A DNA stretch of 64,000 nucleotides from Caballeronia humi (GTDB lineage Bacteria > Pseudomonadota > Gammaproteobacteria > Burkholderiales > Burkholderiaceae). The stretch spans positions 56,256 to 120,255 of the forward strand of contig NZ_FCNW02000018.1 in NCBI RefSeq assembly GCF_001544475.1, given 5' to 3'. Below are positions 1-8,182 of the stretch, one piece after another. Position numbers and translations under genes: made by a program. The notes beneath the pieces were generated by a model, which saw only the letters and a list, made by a program, of their open reading frames with translations, made no database searches and was not told the DNA's origin. Numbering within the stretch: position 1 is the first letter of the stretch; the number at the start of each line of letters is the position of its first letter.

Positions 1-517
1 AGCCGCGTTCCTCCAGCCAGCGCGCTTCGGCCACCGTGGTCGCCGACGAAATCACCTTCGCGCCCGCCGCCCTCACGCGATCGAGCAAACGCGCCTCCGG
101 CAAGCCGAAGTGAAAGCTCACGACTTCCGGCCGCGTTTCCTCGACGAGCGCGCAGAACTCATCGTCGAAAGGGCGGCGGCCCGCTGAAGGCGGCGCAACT
201 TCCGGATCGATTCCGAACTCGACATAAAGCGGCGCGAGCCTGTTGCGCCAGCGCATGTTGCGCACCGGATCGTGCGCAGGCGTAGCGTGGCAAAAGAAGT
301 TGAGGTTGAGCGCGTGACTCGTCTTCGAGCGGACCAGGCCAATCGCTTCACGCGCCTGATCGGCGCTCATCAGCGCGCAGGGCAGCGAACCGAGGCCGCC
401 CGCCTCGCTCACGGCGATCGCGAGTTCCGGCGTACTGGACCCGGCCATCGGTGCCTGGATGATCGGCGTGTCGATGCCGAACAGTTCAATAATGCGACGA
501 TTCCGCCAAGTGGGCAT
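1..517 (-). CDS. nitronate monooxygenase family protein, C-terminus cut by window edge
   Basis: The reading frame starts with ATG at 517 and runs off the left edge, so only about 172 N-terminal residues are visible. The N-terminus has the FMN-binding opening of the nitronate monooxygenase / 2-nitropropane dioxygenase family: a DTPIIQAPMAG segment near residues 17-27, then SEAGGLGSLPCALMS and the LNLNFFCH strand. Members are cytosolic FMN enzymes that oxidise alkyl nitronates, though many are only annotated by family. No signal peptide is seen. The 208-base gap to the next gene, which points the other way, must hold both promoters. The active-site half lies outside the window, so the substrate cannot be judged. 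Confidence 0.8.
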   Translation of the reverse strand, partial: MPTWRNRRIIELFGIDTPIIQAPMAGSSTPELAIAVSEAGGLGSLPCALMSADQAREAIGLVRSKTSHALNLNFFCHATPAHDPVRNMRWRNRLAPLYVEFGIDPEVAPPSAGRRPFDDEFCALVEETRPEVVSFHFGLPEARLLDRVRAAGAKVISSATTVAEARWLEERG

Positions 518-725
518 CGTTCTCTCCATGCGGTAAAGAGTCAGCGCTGCCTTCTTTCAGGCTCGCGCAATGAACGAAGCTTAACGCTATCCCGCCCGAT
601 CGTGGTGCATCGGTCGTCTCGCCGCGCCATGCCTGCAAAACGCGCGGCAATCCGTCAAACTGCTACCGCGCTCTCTCGCGCGTTCCCGCTTCCGTGGTCC
701 TACTCACCTTCAAAGGAATGAAAAA

Positions 726-1163
726 ATGAAATTGAGAATCGCCGCCTTACTGATCGCATCGTCGGCCATGGGAATGTTGTCCTCGACAGCCTTTGCACAA
801 GTCGCGGGCACGCAGCCGCTTGGCGTCACCGTGGAAGTGTCCACCGCGATGATCGAAGGCTGGAGCGTCAAGAAGTCGATCCTCAACAAGCCAGTCGTCA
901 ACGATCAGGGCGCGCGCGTGGGCGTGATTCACGACATCATCGTCGCGCCCGACCGTTCGGTTTCGTTCGCGATCATCGCGGCAAACCAGTTTCTCGGCGT
1001 CTCGCATCATGACGTCGCGATCCCGATCGAGCAGCTCGACTTCGTCGGCGGCAAGCTGGTGCTCGCGGGCGCAACGAAGGACGCGATCAAGGCGCTGCCG
1101 GAGTTCCAGTACGCGAAGATGAAGGCGACGCCGAAGCCCCGCGCGCAGTTCGAGCATCACTGA
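726..1163 (+). CDS. exported PRC-barrel domain protein
   Basis: A 145-residue protein with a typical Sec signal peptide (MKLRIAALLIASSAMG, cleavage likely after the AFA at about residues 23-25). The mature part, about residues 50-120, looks like one PRC-barrel: a VNDQGARVGVIHDIIV strand pair, then SFAIIAANQFLG and a VAIPIEQLDF strand. PRC-barrels are small beta domains found in photosynthetic reaction-centre H subunits, RimM and many envelope proteins, usually as binding modules. The start follows an AAAGGA ribosome-binding site. It stands alone, so its role (envelope or stress related) is unknown. Confidence 0.75.
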   Translation: MKLRIAALLIASSAMGMLSSTAFAQVAGTQPLGVTVEVSTAMIEGWSVKKSILNKPVVNDQGARVGVIHDIIVAPDRSVSFAIIAANQFLGVSHHDVAIPIEQLDFVGGKLVLAGATKDAIKALPEFQYAKMKATPKPRAQFEHH

Positions 1164-1175
1164 AGTAGGCTCATA

Positions 1176-1202
1176 AAGCGGCGGCGCATGGCGTCGCCGC
1201 TT
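1176..1202. terminator. weak hairpin after the PRC-barrel gene
   Basis: AAGCGGCG at 1176-1183 pairs with CGCCGCTT at 1195-1202 around an 11-base loop. There is no clear T-run, so termination here is uncertain. Confidence 0.35.
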
Positions 1203-1301
1203 CGTGCGATCGAGTTGATTAGCTACGCAACCAGATAAATGCTTCAGTGCCGCATCGGCTTCTTCATGCGCATACGAAGCAGGAGACCCGGAGTTCCCGC
1301 A

Positions 1302-2285
1302 ATGTTCAATGCACTGCTGCTCGACAAACAGGACGACCGCATGACGGCGTCCATCCAGTCCATCGACGAAGCGCGCCTCGTCGGTGGCGACGTGCTCGTG
1401 CGCGTCGAGTATTCGACGCTCAACTACAAGGACGCGCTCGCGATCACCGGCCGTGCGCCGATTGCGCGCACGTTTCCGATGGTGCCCGGCATCGACTTCG
1501 CGGGCGTCGTGGAAGAGAGCGGACACGGGCGCTACAAGCCGGGCGACCGCGTCGTGTTGAACGGCTGGGGCGCAGGCGAAACGCACTGGGGCGGACTCGC
1601 GCAGAAGGCGCGCATACCCGGCGACCAGCTGATTCCGCTGCCCGAAGGTCTCACCACGCGCCAGGCGATGGCCGTCGGCACCGCGGGCTACACCGCGATG
1701 CTCTGCGTGCAGGCGCTCGAACGGCACGGCGTGCGCGCCGACCACGGCGATTTGCTCGTGACCGGCGCGAACGGCGGCGTCGGCAGCTTTGCGATCGCGA
1801 TACTCGCGCGGCGCGGCTTTCGCGTCATCGCATCGACGGGACGCGCGACCGAAGAGGCGCGTCTACGTGAACTAGGCGCCGCCGAAGTGATCGACCGCGC
1901 GACGCTCTCCGCGCCCGGCAAGCCGCTTCAAAAAGAGCGCTGGGGCGCGGCGGTCGATTGCGTCGGCAGCCATACGCTCGCTAACATCTGCGCGACGCTG
2001 CGCTACGGCGGCGCAGTGGCCGCGTGCGGACTCGCGCAAGGCATGGACCTGCCGGCATCGGTCGCGCCGTTCATCCTGCGCGGCGTGGCGCTGCTCGGCG
2101 TGGACAGCGTGTACGTGCCGTATGAACGGCGCATCGCCGCCTGGAACAGCATCGCGCAGGAAGTGCCAGCGCACGTGATCGACGATGTTGCGAGCGAAAT
2201 CGCGCTGGGCGAAGCGGTCGATGTCGCGGGCCGCCTGCTGCAAGGTGAAGTGAAAGGCCGCGTGATCGTCGATGTAAATCGCTAA
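1302..2285 (+). CDS. acuI: acrylyl-CoA reductase (NADPH), MDR family YhdH/AcuI type
   Basis: A 327-residue zinc-independent medium-chain reductase of AcuI/YhdH type, close to the usual 324-330 residues. Visible features are the N-terminal MFNALLLDKQDD, the LNYKDALAITGRAPI segment near residues 40-55, the PGIDFAGVVEESGHGRYKPGDRV core, and the nucleotide-binding TGANGGVGSFAIAIL loop near residue 150. The family reduces acrylyl-CoA to propionyl-CoA, detoxifying acrylate from DMSP or 3-hydroxypropionate routes. An in-frame start exists at 1239, but MFNALLL at 1302 matches the family N-terminus and follows AGGAGA. A strong bidirectional terminator separates it from the convergent chemoreceptor gene. 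Substrate is assigned by family only. Confidence 0.8.
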   Translation: MFNALLLDKQDDRMTASIQSIDEARLVGGDVLVRVEYSTLNYKDALAITGRAPIARTFPMVPGIDFAGVVEESGHGRYKPGDRVVLNGWGAGETHWGGLAQKARIPGDQLIPLPEGLTTRQAMAVGTAGYTAMLCVQALERHGVRADHGDLLVTGANGGVGSFAIAILARRGFRVIASTGRATEEARLRELGAAEVIDRATLSAPGKPLQKERWGAAVDCVGSHTLANICATLRYGGAVAACGLAQGMDLPASVAPFILRGVALLGVDSVYVPYERRIAAWNSIAQEVPAHVIDDVASEIALGEAVDVAGRLLQGEVKGRVIVDVNR

Positions 2286-2289
2286 AGAA

Positions 2290-2320
2290 AAGCGCCGCCA
2301 TGAACCTCATGGCGGCGCTT
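2290..2320. terminator. bidirectional intrinsic terminator
   Basis: A perfect 14-bp stem (2290-2303 with 2307-2320) around a three-base loop. GCTTTT follows on the + strand, and an A-run precedes it at 2285-2290, giving T residues on the - strand. It lies between the convergent acuI and chemoreceptor genes. Confidence 0.8.
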
Positions 2321-2324
2321 GCTT

Positions 2325-3995
2325 TTAGAACGTGCTCCAGCTTTCGCTGCCAGAAGAAGCCGTGGCAAGCACCGGCGCGCGCTTCACTTTCCCCTTGACA
2401 AACGTCGGTTGCAACGGCGACGCGCCCGAATAACCACCTTCGATCACGAAGAACGCCACCGCCTGATTCAACTGCCGGCCCTGTTCGTCGAGCGCATGTG
2501 ATGCAGCCGCCGCCTCTTCCACGAGCGCTGCGTTCTGCTGCGTGACCTGGTCCATCTGCGCGATCGCCGTGTTGACCTGCTCGATACCGCGTCCCTGCTC
2601 GATCGATGCCGCCGCGATCTCTTCCATGATGTCGGTCACGCGCGCGACCGCCTGCGTCACTTCGGCCATCGTCTTGCCCGCTTCACCGGCCAGCACCGAG
2701 CCGTCCTGCACCTTCACGACCGAGCTCGCGATCAGTTCCTTGATCTCCTTCGCCGCCGTCGACGAACGTTGCGCGAGGCTGCGCACTTCACTCGCCACCA
2801 CGGCGAAGCCGCGCCCTTGCTCGCCTGCGCGCGCCGCTTCGACGGCTGCGTTCAGTGCGAGGATGTTGGTCTGGAACGCGATGCCTTCGATGATGCCCGT
2901 GATGTCCGCGATCTTCGCCGAGCTTTCGCTGATGCCGTGCATCGTATCGACCACGCGGCTCACCACGGCGCTGCCCTTCTGCGCGACATCCGACGCATTC
3001 GATGCCAGCGTGCTGCCCTGCTGCGCATTGCCGGTGTTCTGCTTCACGGTCGAGGTCAGCTCTTCCATGCTCGCGGCGGTTTCTTCGAGCGAAGCAGCTT
3101 GCTGCTCGGTGCGCTGGCTCAGATCGGTGTTGCCCGTCGCAATTTCTTTGGCGGCATTGCCGATCGCGCCGCTGCTTTCCCGTACGCGGCCGACGGTTTC
3201 GGTCAGGCGTTCGTTCATCTCCTGCAATGCGCGCAGCAGGTCGCCCGTTTCATCCTTCGTATCGACAACGATCTTGCTGCGCAGATCGCCGCGCGCCACC
3301 GTGCGGGCGAACTCGACGGCAACGCTGAGCGGCCGCGCGATCGAACGCGTGATCGATAATCCGGCGAGCACGGCGAGCAGCACGGCGCCCGTGCAGAGCG
3401 CGGCGAGCACGTTGCGCTGCGTTTCATATTCGCTCTGATACGCCTGCACGATCACGTCGCGGCGTTCGCGCGTGTAGCTCGCGTAGGCATCGGTAGCTTT
3501 CACGAGCGCGGCGAGCAGCGGCCGGCACTGATCGTCCATCTTCGCGATGGCGTCCTCCGTCTTGCCGGCGAATGCGAGGCCGACGATGTTCGTCGCGACC
3601 GGACCGTACAGCGCTTCCACGCGATCCATCTCCGCGACGAGCGCGCGCGCCTTGTCGCTGGTATCGGTCGCAGCGGCGATCATGTCCTTCAACTGCTTGA
3701 GGCGCGCCTGCACGTCCTCGTGGGCGCGCAGGACGTCGGCCTTCTCGATTTCGACGTCGGCGGGCGTCTTCACGAGCACGAGATTGCGCGCGGCAATCGC
3801 GCGCCGGTCGACGGCCGCGCGCAACTGCGCGGCCACGTCCGCGCGTGCGTCGATGCCGTGCACGTAATGCGAGAAACCATCGGTGGCAGTGGCGAGCGCC
3901 CTGAGCGACATGCCCGCGATGAGCAGGACCAGCACGGCCATGACGCCAAAGCCGGCGACGAGCTTGTTCTTGATCGTGACGTTTTTCAGATTCAC
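2325..3995 (-). CDS. methyl-accepting chemotaxis protein
   Basis: A 556-residue chemoreceptor. The chosen GTG start at 3995 follows GGAGAG and leads directly into [17 protein letters not shown], the usual start of Burkholderia receptors; the frame is open further upstream but that part reads as non-coding. TM1 is at about residues 10-32, a four-helix periplasmic sensor follows, TM2 is at about 195-215, then HAMP ([16 protein letters not shown]) and the signalling hairpin with its highly conserved tip ([18 protein letters not shown]). The C-terminus SWSTF resembles the xWxTF pentapeptide that tethers CheR. The ligand is not predictable. The gene stands alone, away from the che genes. Confidence 0.92.
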   Translation of the reverse strand: MNLKNVTIKNKLVAGFGVMAVLVLLIAGMSLRALATATDGFSHYVHGIDARADVAAQLRAAVDRRAIAARNLVLVKTPADVEIEKADVLRAHEDVQARLKQLKDMIAAATDTSDKARALVAEMDRVEALYGPVATNIVGLAFAGKTEDAIAKMDDQCRPLLAALVKATDAYASYTRERRDVIVQAYQSEYETQRNVLAALCTGAVLLAVLAGLSITRSIARPLSVAVEFARTVARGDLRSKIVVDTKDETGDLLRALQEMNERLTETVGRVRESSGAIGNAAKEIATGNTDLSQRTEQQAASLEETAASMEELTSTVKQNTGNAQQGSTLASNASDVAQKGSAVVSRVVDTMHGISESSAKIADITGIIEGIAFQTNILALNAAVEAARAGEQGRGFAVVASEVRSLAQRSSTAAKEIKELIASSVVKVQDGSVLAGEAGKTMAEVTQAVARVTDIMEEIAAASIEQGRGIEQVNTAIAQMDQVTQQNAALVEEAAAASHALDEQGRQLNQAVAFFVIEGGYSGASPLQPTFVKGKVKRAPVLATASSGSESWSTF

Positions 3996-4235
3996 TTCGT
4001 TCTCTCCTGCCCTTGAGCGGACAATGGCGCCCGATCCGCCGGTTGGAAAAACCGGCTGTCGATTGAGGGATCGGATTCCGCGGCCCGGCGGCCCGATCAC
4101 ACGCTCTGCATCTGATAACGACCCGCTTCCAAAGGCCTGAAGGGTGCTGGACAAAAAGTTGTTAGATCTTTGCGAACGTACGTGCCTGGGTTTATGGTGT
4201 GGGTTCCCTTTCAACTGAAACAGTGTCCACCGCCG

Positions 4236-5486
4236 ATGCGAGAACTCGTCTACCGCCTCCCCGTATTCGACGCCGCACTCGCGGCGCTGCCGTCCCCCCC
4301 TGTCGAGGACATCGCCCGCGACGAGTCTTACTGGAACGCCGTGCGCGCGCTATACAGCCACTCCGACGCGCTGATCAACCTCGAAAACGGCTTCTGGGGA
4401 GCGATGGCCGAGCCGGTCAAGTCGATGTTTCTGTACTGGACAGAGCGCGTCAACTTCGAAACGACGTTTTTGATCCGCGACCGCTGGCCCGCGATGATGG
4501 ACGGCATCCGCGGGCAGATCGCCGCGGCGATGGGGTGCGGCATCGAGGAAATCGAGCTCACGCGCAACGCGACGGAAGCCTTGCTCGCGCTGATCGGCGG
4601 CTACAACCGGCTCGATCCCGGCGACACCGTGCTCTACAGCGACCTCGACTACCCGTGCGGCCGCGACGCGATGGAGTGGCTCAGGGCGCGCCGGGGCGTC
4701 ACGCCCGTGCGCCTGACGATCCCCGAGCCGGCGACACGCGAAAGCGTGCTCGACACTTACGCGGCCGCGCTGCGCGCGCACCCGCGCACGCGTCTCGTAC
4801 TGCTGTCGCACGTGTGCTACGCAACCGGCCTCGTGATGCCGGTGCGTGAAATCGCCGCGATGGCCGAGGCGGCCGGCGCGGACGTGATCGTCGATGCGGC
4901 GCATTCGTGGGGCCAGCTCGACTTCGACGTGCCTTCGCTCGGCGCGGGGTTCGCGGCGCTGAATCTGCACAAGTGGGTCGGCGCGCCGCTCGGCTGCGGG
5001 GCGATCTATATCCGGCGCGACAGTCTAGGCGCGATCGATCCGCATCTCGGTGACCGCAGCTGGCCCGCTGACGATATCCGTTCACGCGTTCACACCGGGT
5101 CGCCGAATTTCGCCGCATGGGCGACGCTGCCGGCCGCGCTGGAACTGCATCTGAAGATCGGCGCGCGAGCGAAGGAGGCGCGCCTGCGGGCGTTGCGCGA
5201 CGCGTGGGTGACACCCGCGCGAGAACTGCCGTGCGTAGCGATCCAGACGCCCGACGATCCGTCGATGGTCGCGGGGATCACGTCGTTCCGGCTGCACGGG
5301 CGCACGTCGAAGGTGGACAACGACGCGATCGTCGCTGCGTTGCGCGAGCGCTTCGGCGTGTTCACGGTGTCGCGGCCGGGGCCGGATGCGGGCGTCGTCG
5401 TGCGCGTGACGCCCGCCGTTTTCACGCGCATGTCGGACGTGGAGCGTCTGGTCGAAGGCGTAACGGTGCTGTCGCGCGAGGGCTAG
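4236..5486 (+). CDS. class V aminotransferase-fold PLP protein (isopenicillin N epimerase-like)
   Basis: A 416-residue fold-type I PLP protein of the class V family. [11 protein letters not shown] at about 110-120 forms the phosphate-binding region, DAAHSWGQ at 220-227 carries the Asp that pairs with the PLP ring, and [12 protein letters not shown] contains Lys246, the likely Schiff-base lysine. Relatives include isopenicillin N epimerase-like proteins and cysteine desulfurase-like enzymes, and the reaction cannot be told from sequence. ATG 4194 is an alternative start; 4236 was preferred because [11 protein letters not shown] looks like the natural N-terminus, though neither has a good ribosome site. 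The stop overlaps the convergent sirtuin stop by four bases (CTAG). Confidence 0.75.
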   Translation: MRELVYRLPVFDAALAALPSPPVEDIARDESYWNAVRALYSHSDALINLENGFWGAMAEPVKSMFLYWTERVNFETTFLIRDRWPAMMDGIRGQIAAAMGCGIEEIELTRNATEALLALIGGYNRLDPGDTVLYSDLDYPCGRDAMEWLRARRGVTPVRLTIPEPATRESVLDTYAAALRAHPRTRLVLLSHVCYATGLVMPVREIAAMAEAAGADVIVDAAHSWGQLDFDVPSLGAGFAALNLHKWVGAPLGCGAIYIRRDSLGAIDPHLGDRSWPADDIRSRVHTGSPNFAAWATLPAALELHLKIGARAKEARLRALRDAWVTPARELPCVAIQTPDDPSMVAGITSFRLHGRTSKVDNDAIVAALRERFGVFTVSRPGPDAGVVVRVTPAVFTRMSDVERLVEGVTVLSREG

Positions 5487-6319
5487 CGCGCGAGTTCGCG
5501 CTCATCGAGCCTTTCGATAAGCGCGTTCAGCGCCGCCGCGCACGATTGCTCGACCTTCAGCGCGAGCAGCGGGTCGGCGCGCGTGCGGCCGATATTGATC
5601 GCCGCGATCGGCTTTCCCGCGCGATGCGCCCATTCGCAGAACCGGTAGCCCGAATACACCATCAGCGATGAGCCGAGCACGAGCATCGCGTCGCTGGCTT
5701 CCAGCGCTTGGGCCGCATCGTCGACGAGCGGGCGCGGCACGCCCTCGCCGAAAAACACGACGTCCGGCTTCAGCAAACCGCCGCAGCGCGTGCAGCCGGG
5801 CACGTCGAAGGCGCCGAAATCGAGGTCTTCGATGTGCGCGTCCCCGTCGGGTACGGCGGGCGCCGTGAGTCCGGCGAACGCCGGGTTGGCGGCTTCGAGC
5901 AGGCGCTGCACGTCGGCGCGCGCATGCTGTTCGCCGCAATTCAGGCACCGCACGCGGCCGATGTTGCCGTGCAGTTCGATCACGTCCGCGTTGCCGGCGC
6001 GCGCATGCAGTCCATCGACGTTCTGCGTCACGAGCCGATGCACCCGTCCGCGCGACGCGAGCGCGCGCACCGCGTGATGCGCGGCATTCGGCTGCGCCCC
6101 CGCGACGACGGGCCAGCCGATCAGGCTGCGCGCCCAGTAACGCCGCCGCGCGTAATCCGAGTTGAGGAACTCCTGCAGCAGGATGGGCGAGCGGCCGGTG
6201 CGCTGGCCTTCGCGATCGCGATAGCACGGGATGCCCGAATCGGTGCTGATGCCCGCACCGGAGAGCACGAAAAGGCGCGGATGCCGCTCGACGAAATCGA
6301 GAATATCGTTCACTGACAA
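5483..6319 (-). CDS. Sir2-family NAD-dependent protein deacylase
   Basis: A 278-residue sirtuin. Motifs in order: LSGAGISTDSGIP (residues 19-31, NAD binding), TQNVDGLHARAG (98-109), the catalytic His117 in ELHGNI, a zinc site formed by C125-x2-C128 and C176-x2-C179, and KPDVVFFGE (184-192). It removes acyl groups from lysines using NAD and acts in the cytosol. The length and the wide spacing between the zinc pairs suit the SIRT4-like class II group of proteobacteria. It is transcribed divergently from the alcohol dehydrogenase gene across 173 bases. Acyl specificity is not determined. Confidence 0.9.
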   Translation of the reverse strand: MSVNDILDFVERHPRLFVLSGAGISTDSGIPCYRDREGQRTGRSPILLQEFLNSDYARRRYWARSLIGWPVVAGAQPNAAHHAVRALASRGRVHRLVTQNVDGLHARAGNADVIELHGNIGRVRCLNCGEQHARADVQRLLEAANPAFAGLTAPAVPDGDAHIEDLDFGAFDVPGCTRCGGLLKPDVVFFGEGVPRPLVDDAAQALEASDAMLVLGSSLMVYSGYRFCEWAHRAGKPIAAINIGRTRADPLLALKVEQSCAAALNALIERLDERELAR

Positions 6320-6390
6320 GGCCTTATGTTTCGGGAATGCTGCAATATAAGACGAATATCGGCGCCACGCTTAAGCGTCAACCGGCCTTA

Positions 6391-6415
6391 CCAGTTATAT
6401 AAGTACATCAACTGG
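6391..6415. promoter_or_regulatory. inverted repeat between divergent sirtuin and alcohol dehydrogenase genes
   Basis: CCAGTT (6391-6396) is repeated inverted as AACTGG (6410-6415) around 13 bases, with the smaller palindrome TTATATAA inside. Its position in the shared promoter region suits a dimeric regulator such as a GntR-type protein, but no regulator gene lies beside it. Confidence 0.4.
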
Positions 6416-6492
6416 CTTGACCAAAACGGATCGGATGGGTAGATTTGTCGCAACCCCATGCACCTCAAAAAAACCTGCGAGACGAACGAACC

Positions 6493-7503
6493 ATGCTGAC
6501 TGTGATCTGCGATACGCCCGGCACCCTGCGCGCCGAACAACGCGACAAGCCCCAACGCGGCGAGAACGAAGTGCTGTTGCGCGTGAAGCGCGTCGGCGTC
6601 TGCGGCACCGATTTGCATATTTTCACCGGCAATCAGCCGTTTCTCTCCTATCCGCGCGTGATGGGGCACGAATTGTCGGGCGTCGTCGAGGAAGCCGATC
6701 CGGCGAGCGGCCTCAAAGCCGGCGACAACGCTTATGTGATGCCATATCTCTCGTGCGGCAAGTGCATCGCGTGCCAACAGGGCAAGACCAATTGCTGTAC
6801 GAACATTCAGGTGCTCGGCGTGCATCGCGACGGCGCGTTCACCGAATATCTCAGCCTTCCCGCGCAGTTCGTGCACAAGGCCGAAGGCGTGACGCTCGAC
6901 GAAGCCGCGATGGTCGAATTCCTCGCGATCGGCGCGCATGCCGTGCGCCGCGCCGACGTTCAGCCGGGCCAGCGCGTGCTGGTTGTCGGCACGGGGCCGA
7001 TCGGCATGGCCGCGCTCACGTTCGCGCGGCTGCGCGGCGCGACCGTCACAGCGCTCGATACGCGCGAAGACCGGCTTGCGTTCTGCCGCCGCGAGCTGAA
7101 AGTTCACGCGACGGTGCAAATCGGTGACGGCGACAAGGACGAACTCGCGCGCCTGACCGACAGCGAATTCTTCGATGTCGTCTTCGACGCCACCGGCAAC
7201 GCCCGCGCGATGGAACGCGGCTTCGAATTCATCGCGCACGGCGGGAAGTATGTGCTGGTGTCGATCGTGCCGGAGCGGATCTCCTTCGCCGATCCCGAGT
7301 TCCACAAGCGCGAAGCGACGCTGCTCGCAAGCCGGAACGCGACGCCCGAGGATTTCGAGACGGTGCTCGCCGCGATGCGCGCGGGCGAAGTGCCGAGCGC
7401 GGCGCTCAATACGCATCGGATGCAACTCGCCGATGTGCCTTCGGGCTTTTCCAGCTTGCTCGATCCGAAGGCGGGCGTGGTGAAGGCGATCGTCGAGTGC
7501 TGA
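6493..7503 (+). CDS. zinc-binding alcohol/polyol dehydrogenase (MDR family)
   Basis: A 336-residue zinc-dependent medium-chain dehydrogenase. Catalytic zinc ligands are visible as Cys37 (VGVCGTD) and His59-Glu60 (MGHELSG). The structural zinc lobe is C88-x2-C91-x2-C94 plus a Cys at 101/102. The Rossmann loop VGTGPIGMAAL is at about 165-175. The pattern is closest to the RspB/LgoD group that oxidises sugar acids or polyols such as L-galactonate, but the substrate is not fixed by sequence. ATG 6493 was chosen because MLTVICDTPG is the family N-terminus; an earlier in-frame start at 6445 exists. It stands alone, with a convergent GFA gene downstream. Confidence 0.82.
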   Translation: MLTVICDTPGTLRAEQRDKPQRGENEVLLRVKRVGVCGTDLHIFTGNQPFLSYPRVMGHELSGVVEEADPASGLKAGDNAYVMPYLSCGKCIACQQGKTNCCTNIQVLGVHRDGAFTEYLSLPAQFVHKAEGVTLDEAAMVEFLAIGAHAVRRADVQPGQRVLVVGTGPIGMAALTFARLRGATVTALDTREDRLAFCRRELKVHATVQIGDGDKDELARLTDSEFFDVVFDATGNARAMERGFEFIAHGGKYVLVSIVPERISFADPEFHKREATLLASRNATPEDFETVLAAMRAGEVPSAALNTHRMQLADVPSGFSSLLDPKAGVVKAIVEC

Positions 7504-7518
7504 TCGTCGGCTGACGTT

Positions 7519-7911
7519 TCAGGGCGCCGCTTCGTCGTATTGCGGCCGCCCTTGCGCGTCGTGCCACGGCTCGCGGTGCTTCGCCCAGATCTCGTAGGTC
7601 GGCGGATAGAGGCCGATTTCATCGAAGAGCGCTGTTGGGATTTCGACTTCCGGCACACCTTCGAAGGCGAGATAGACCGGCGATCCGCACGCCGGGCAAT
7701 GATGGCGGCGGCCGGTCGCCGAGCTTTCCCAAATGCGCGTCTCGCCGATGAACTCCGCCGCGCCGCGCTCGAAAATCGCGTAGATGCCGAACGGCGCGCC
7801 GTGAATCTTGCGGCAGGTCAGGCAATGGCACAGGTTGACTTCGAGCGGCTCGGCGCTCACGCGCAAGCGCACCGCGCCACATGCGCAGCCGCCTTCGTGT
7901 TTTGCGTTCAT
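7519..7911 (-). CDS. GFA-family zinc-binding protein
   Basis: A 130-residue protein with the GFA (glutathione-dependent formaldehyde-activating enzyme-like) cysteine pattern: C9-x-C11, C28-x-C30-x2-C33 in NLCHCLTCRKIHG, and C72-x2-C75 in HHCPACGSPVY. These bind two zincs. Family members other than Gfa itself mostly lack a proven reaction. ATG 7911 follows GGAG; the open frame extends to 8034 but without family similarity. It is convergent with the dehydrogenase gene, with only 15 bases between. Confidence 0.82.
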   Translation of the reverse strand: MNAKHEGGCACGAVRLRVSAEPLEVNLCHCLTCRKIHGAPFGIYAIFERGAAEFIGETRIWESSATGRRHHCPACGSPVYLAFEGVPEVEIPTALFDEIGLYPPTYEIWAKHREPWHDAQGRPQYDEAAP

Positions 7912-8182
7912 CGTTGCTCCTTTCTCTTTGCCCGAATCCGCGCGTTTCTGCCGACGAATGCACGCTCGGCATCTTCTACATCCATGATTGTGAAATTTTC
8001 GCTGACATCGTTCGCGAATTTGCACGCGCGACATGCGCCGTCAGGACCCTTCGGCCAGGCGTTTTTCTTGCTCCGAGTGTAGTCCGCAGCGAGCAGTCCC
8101 GTCGCGCTGCAAAGCGTCGCACGCGCGATGCCACGAACGCATCCAAGAATTCATCCGGGACGCCAGAGCGCTGGAGACTCGC

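Noticed and set aside
747..1745. 332-residue minus-strand frame across the PRC-barrel and acuI genes
   Set aside because: Antisense to two well-supported genes with typical Arg/His-rich shadow composition.
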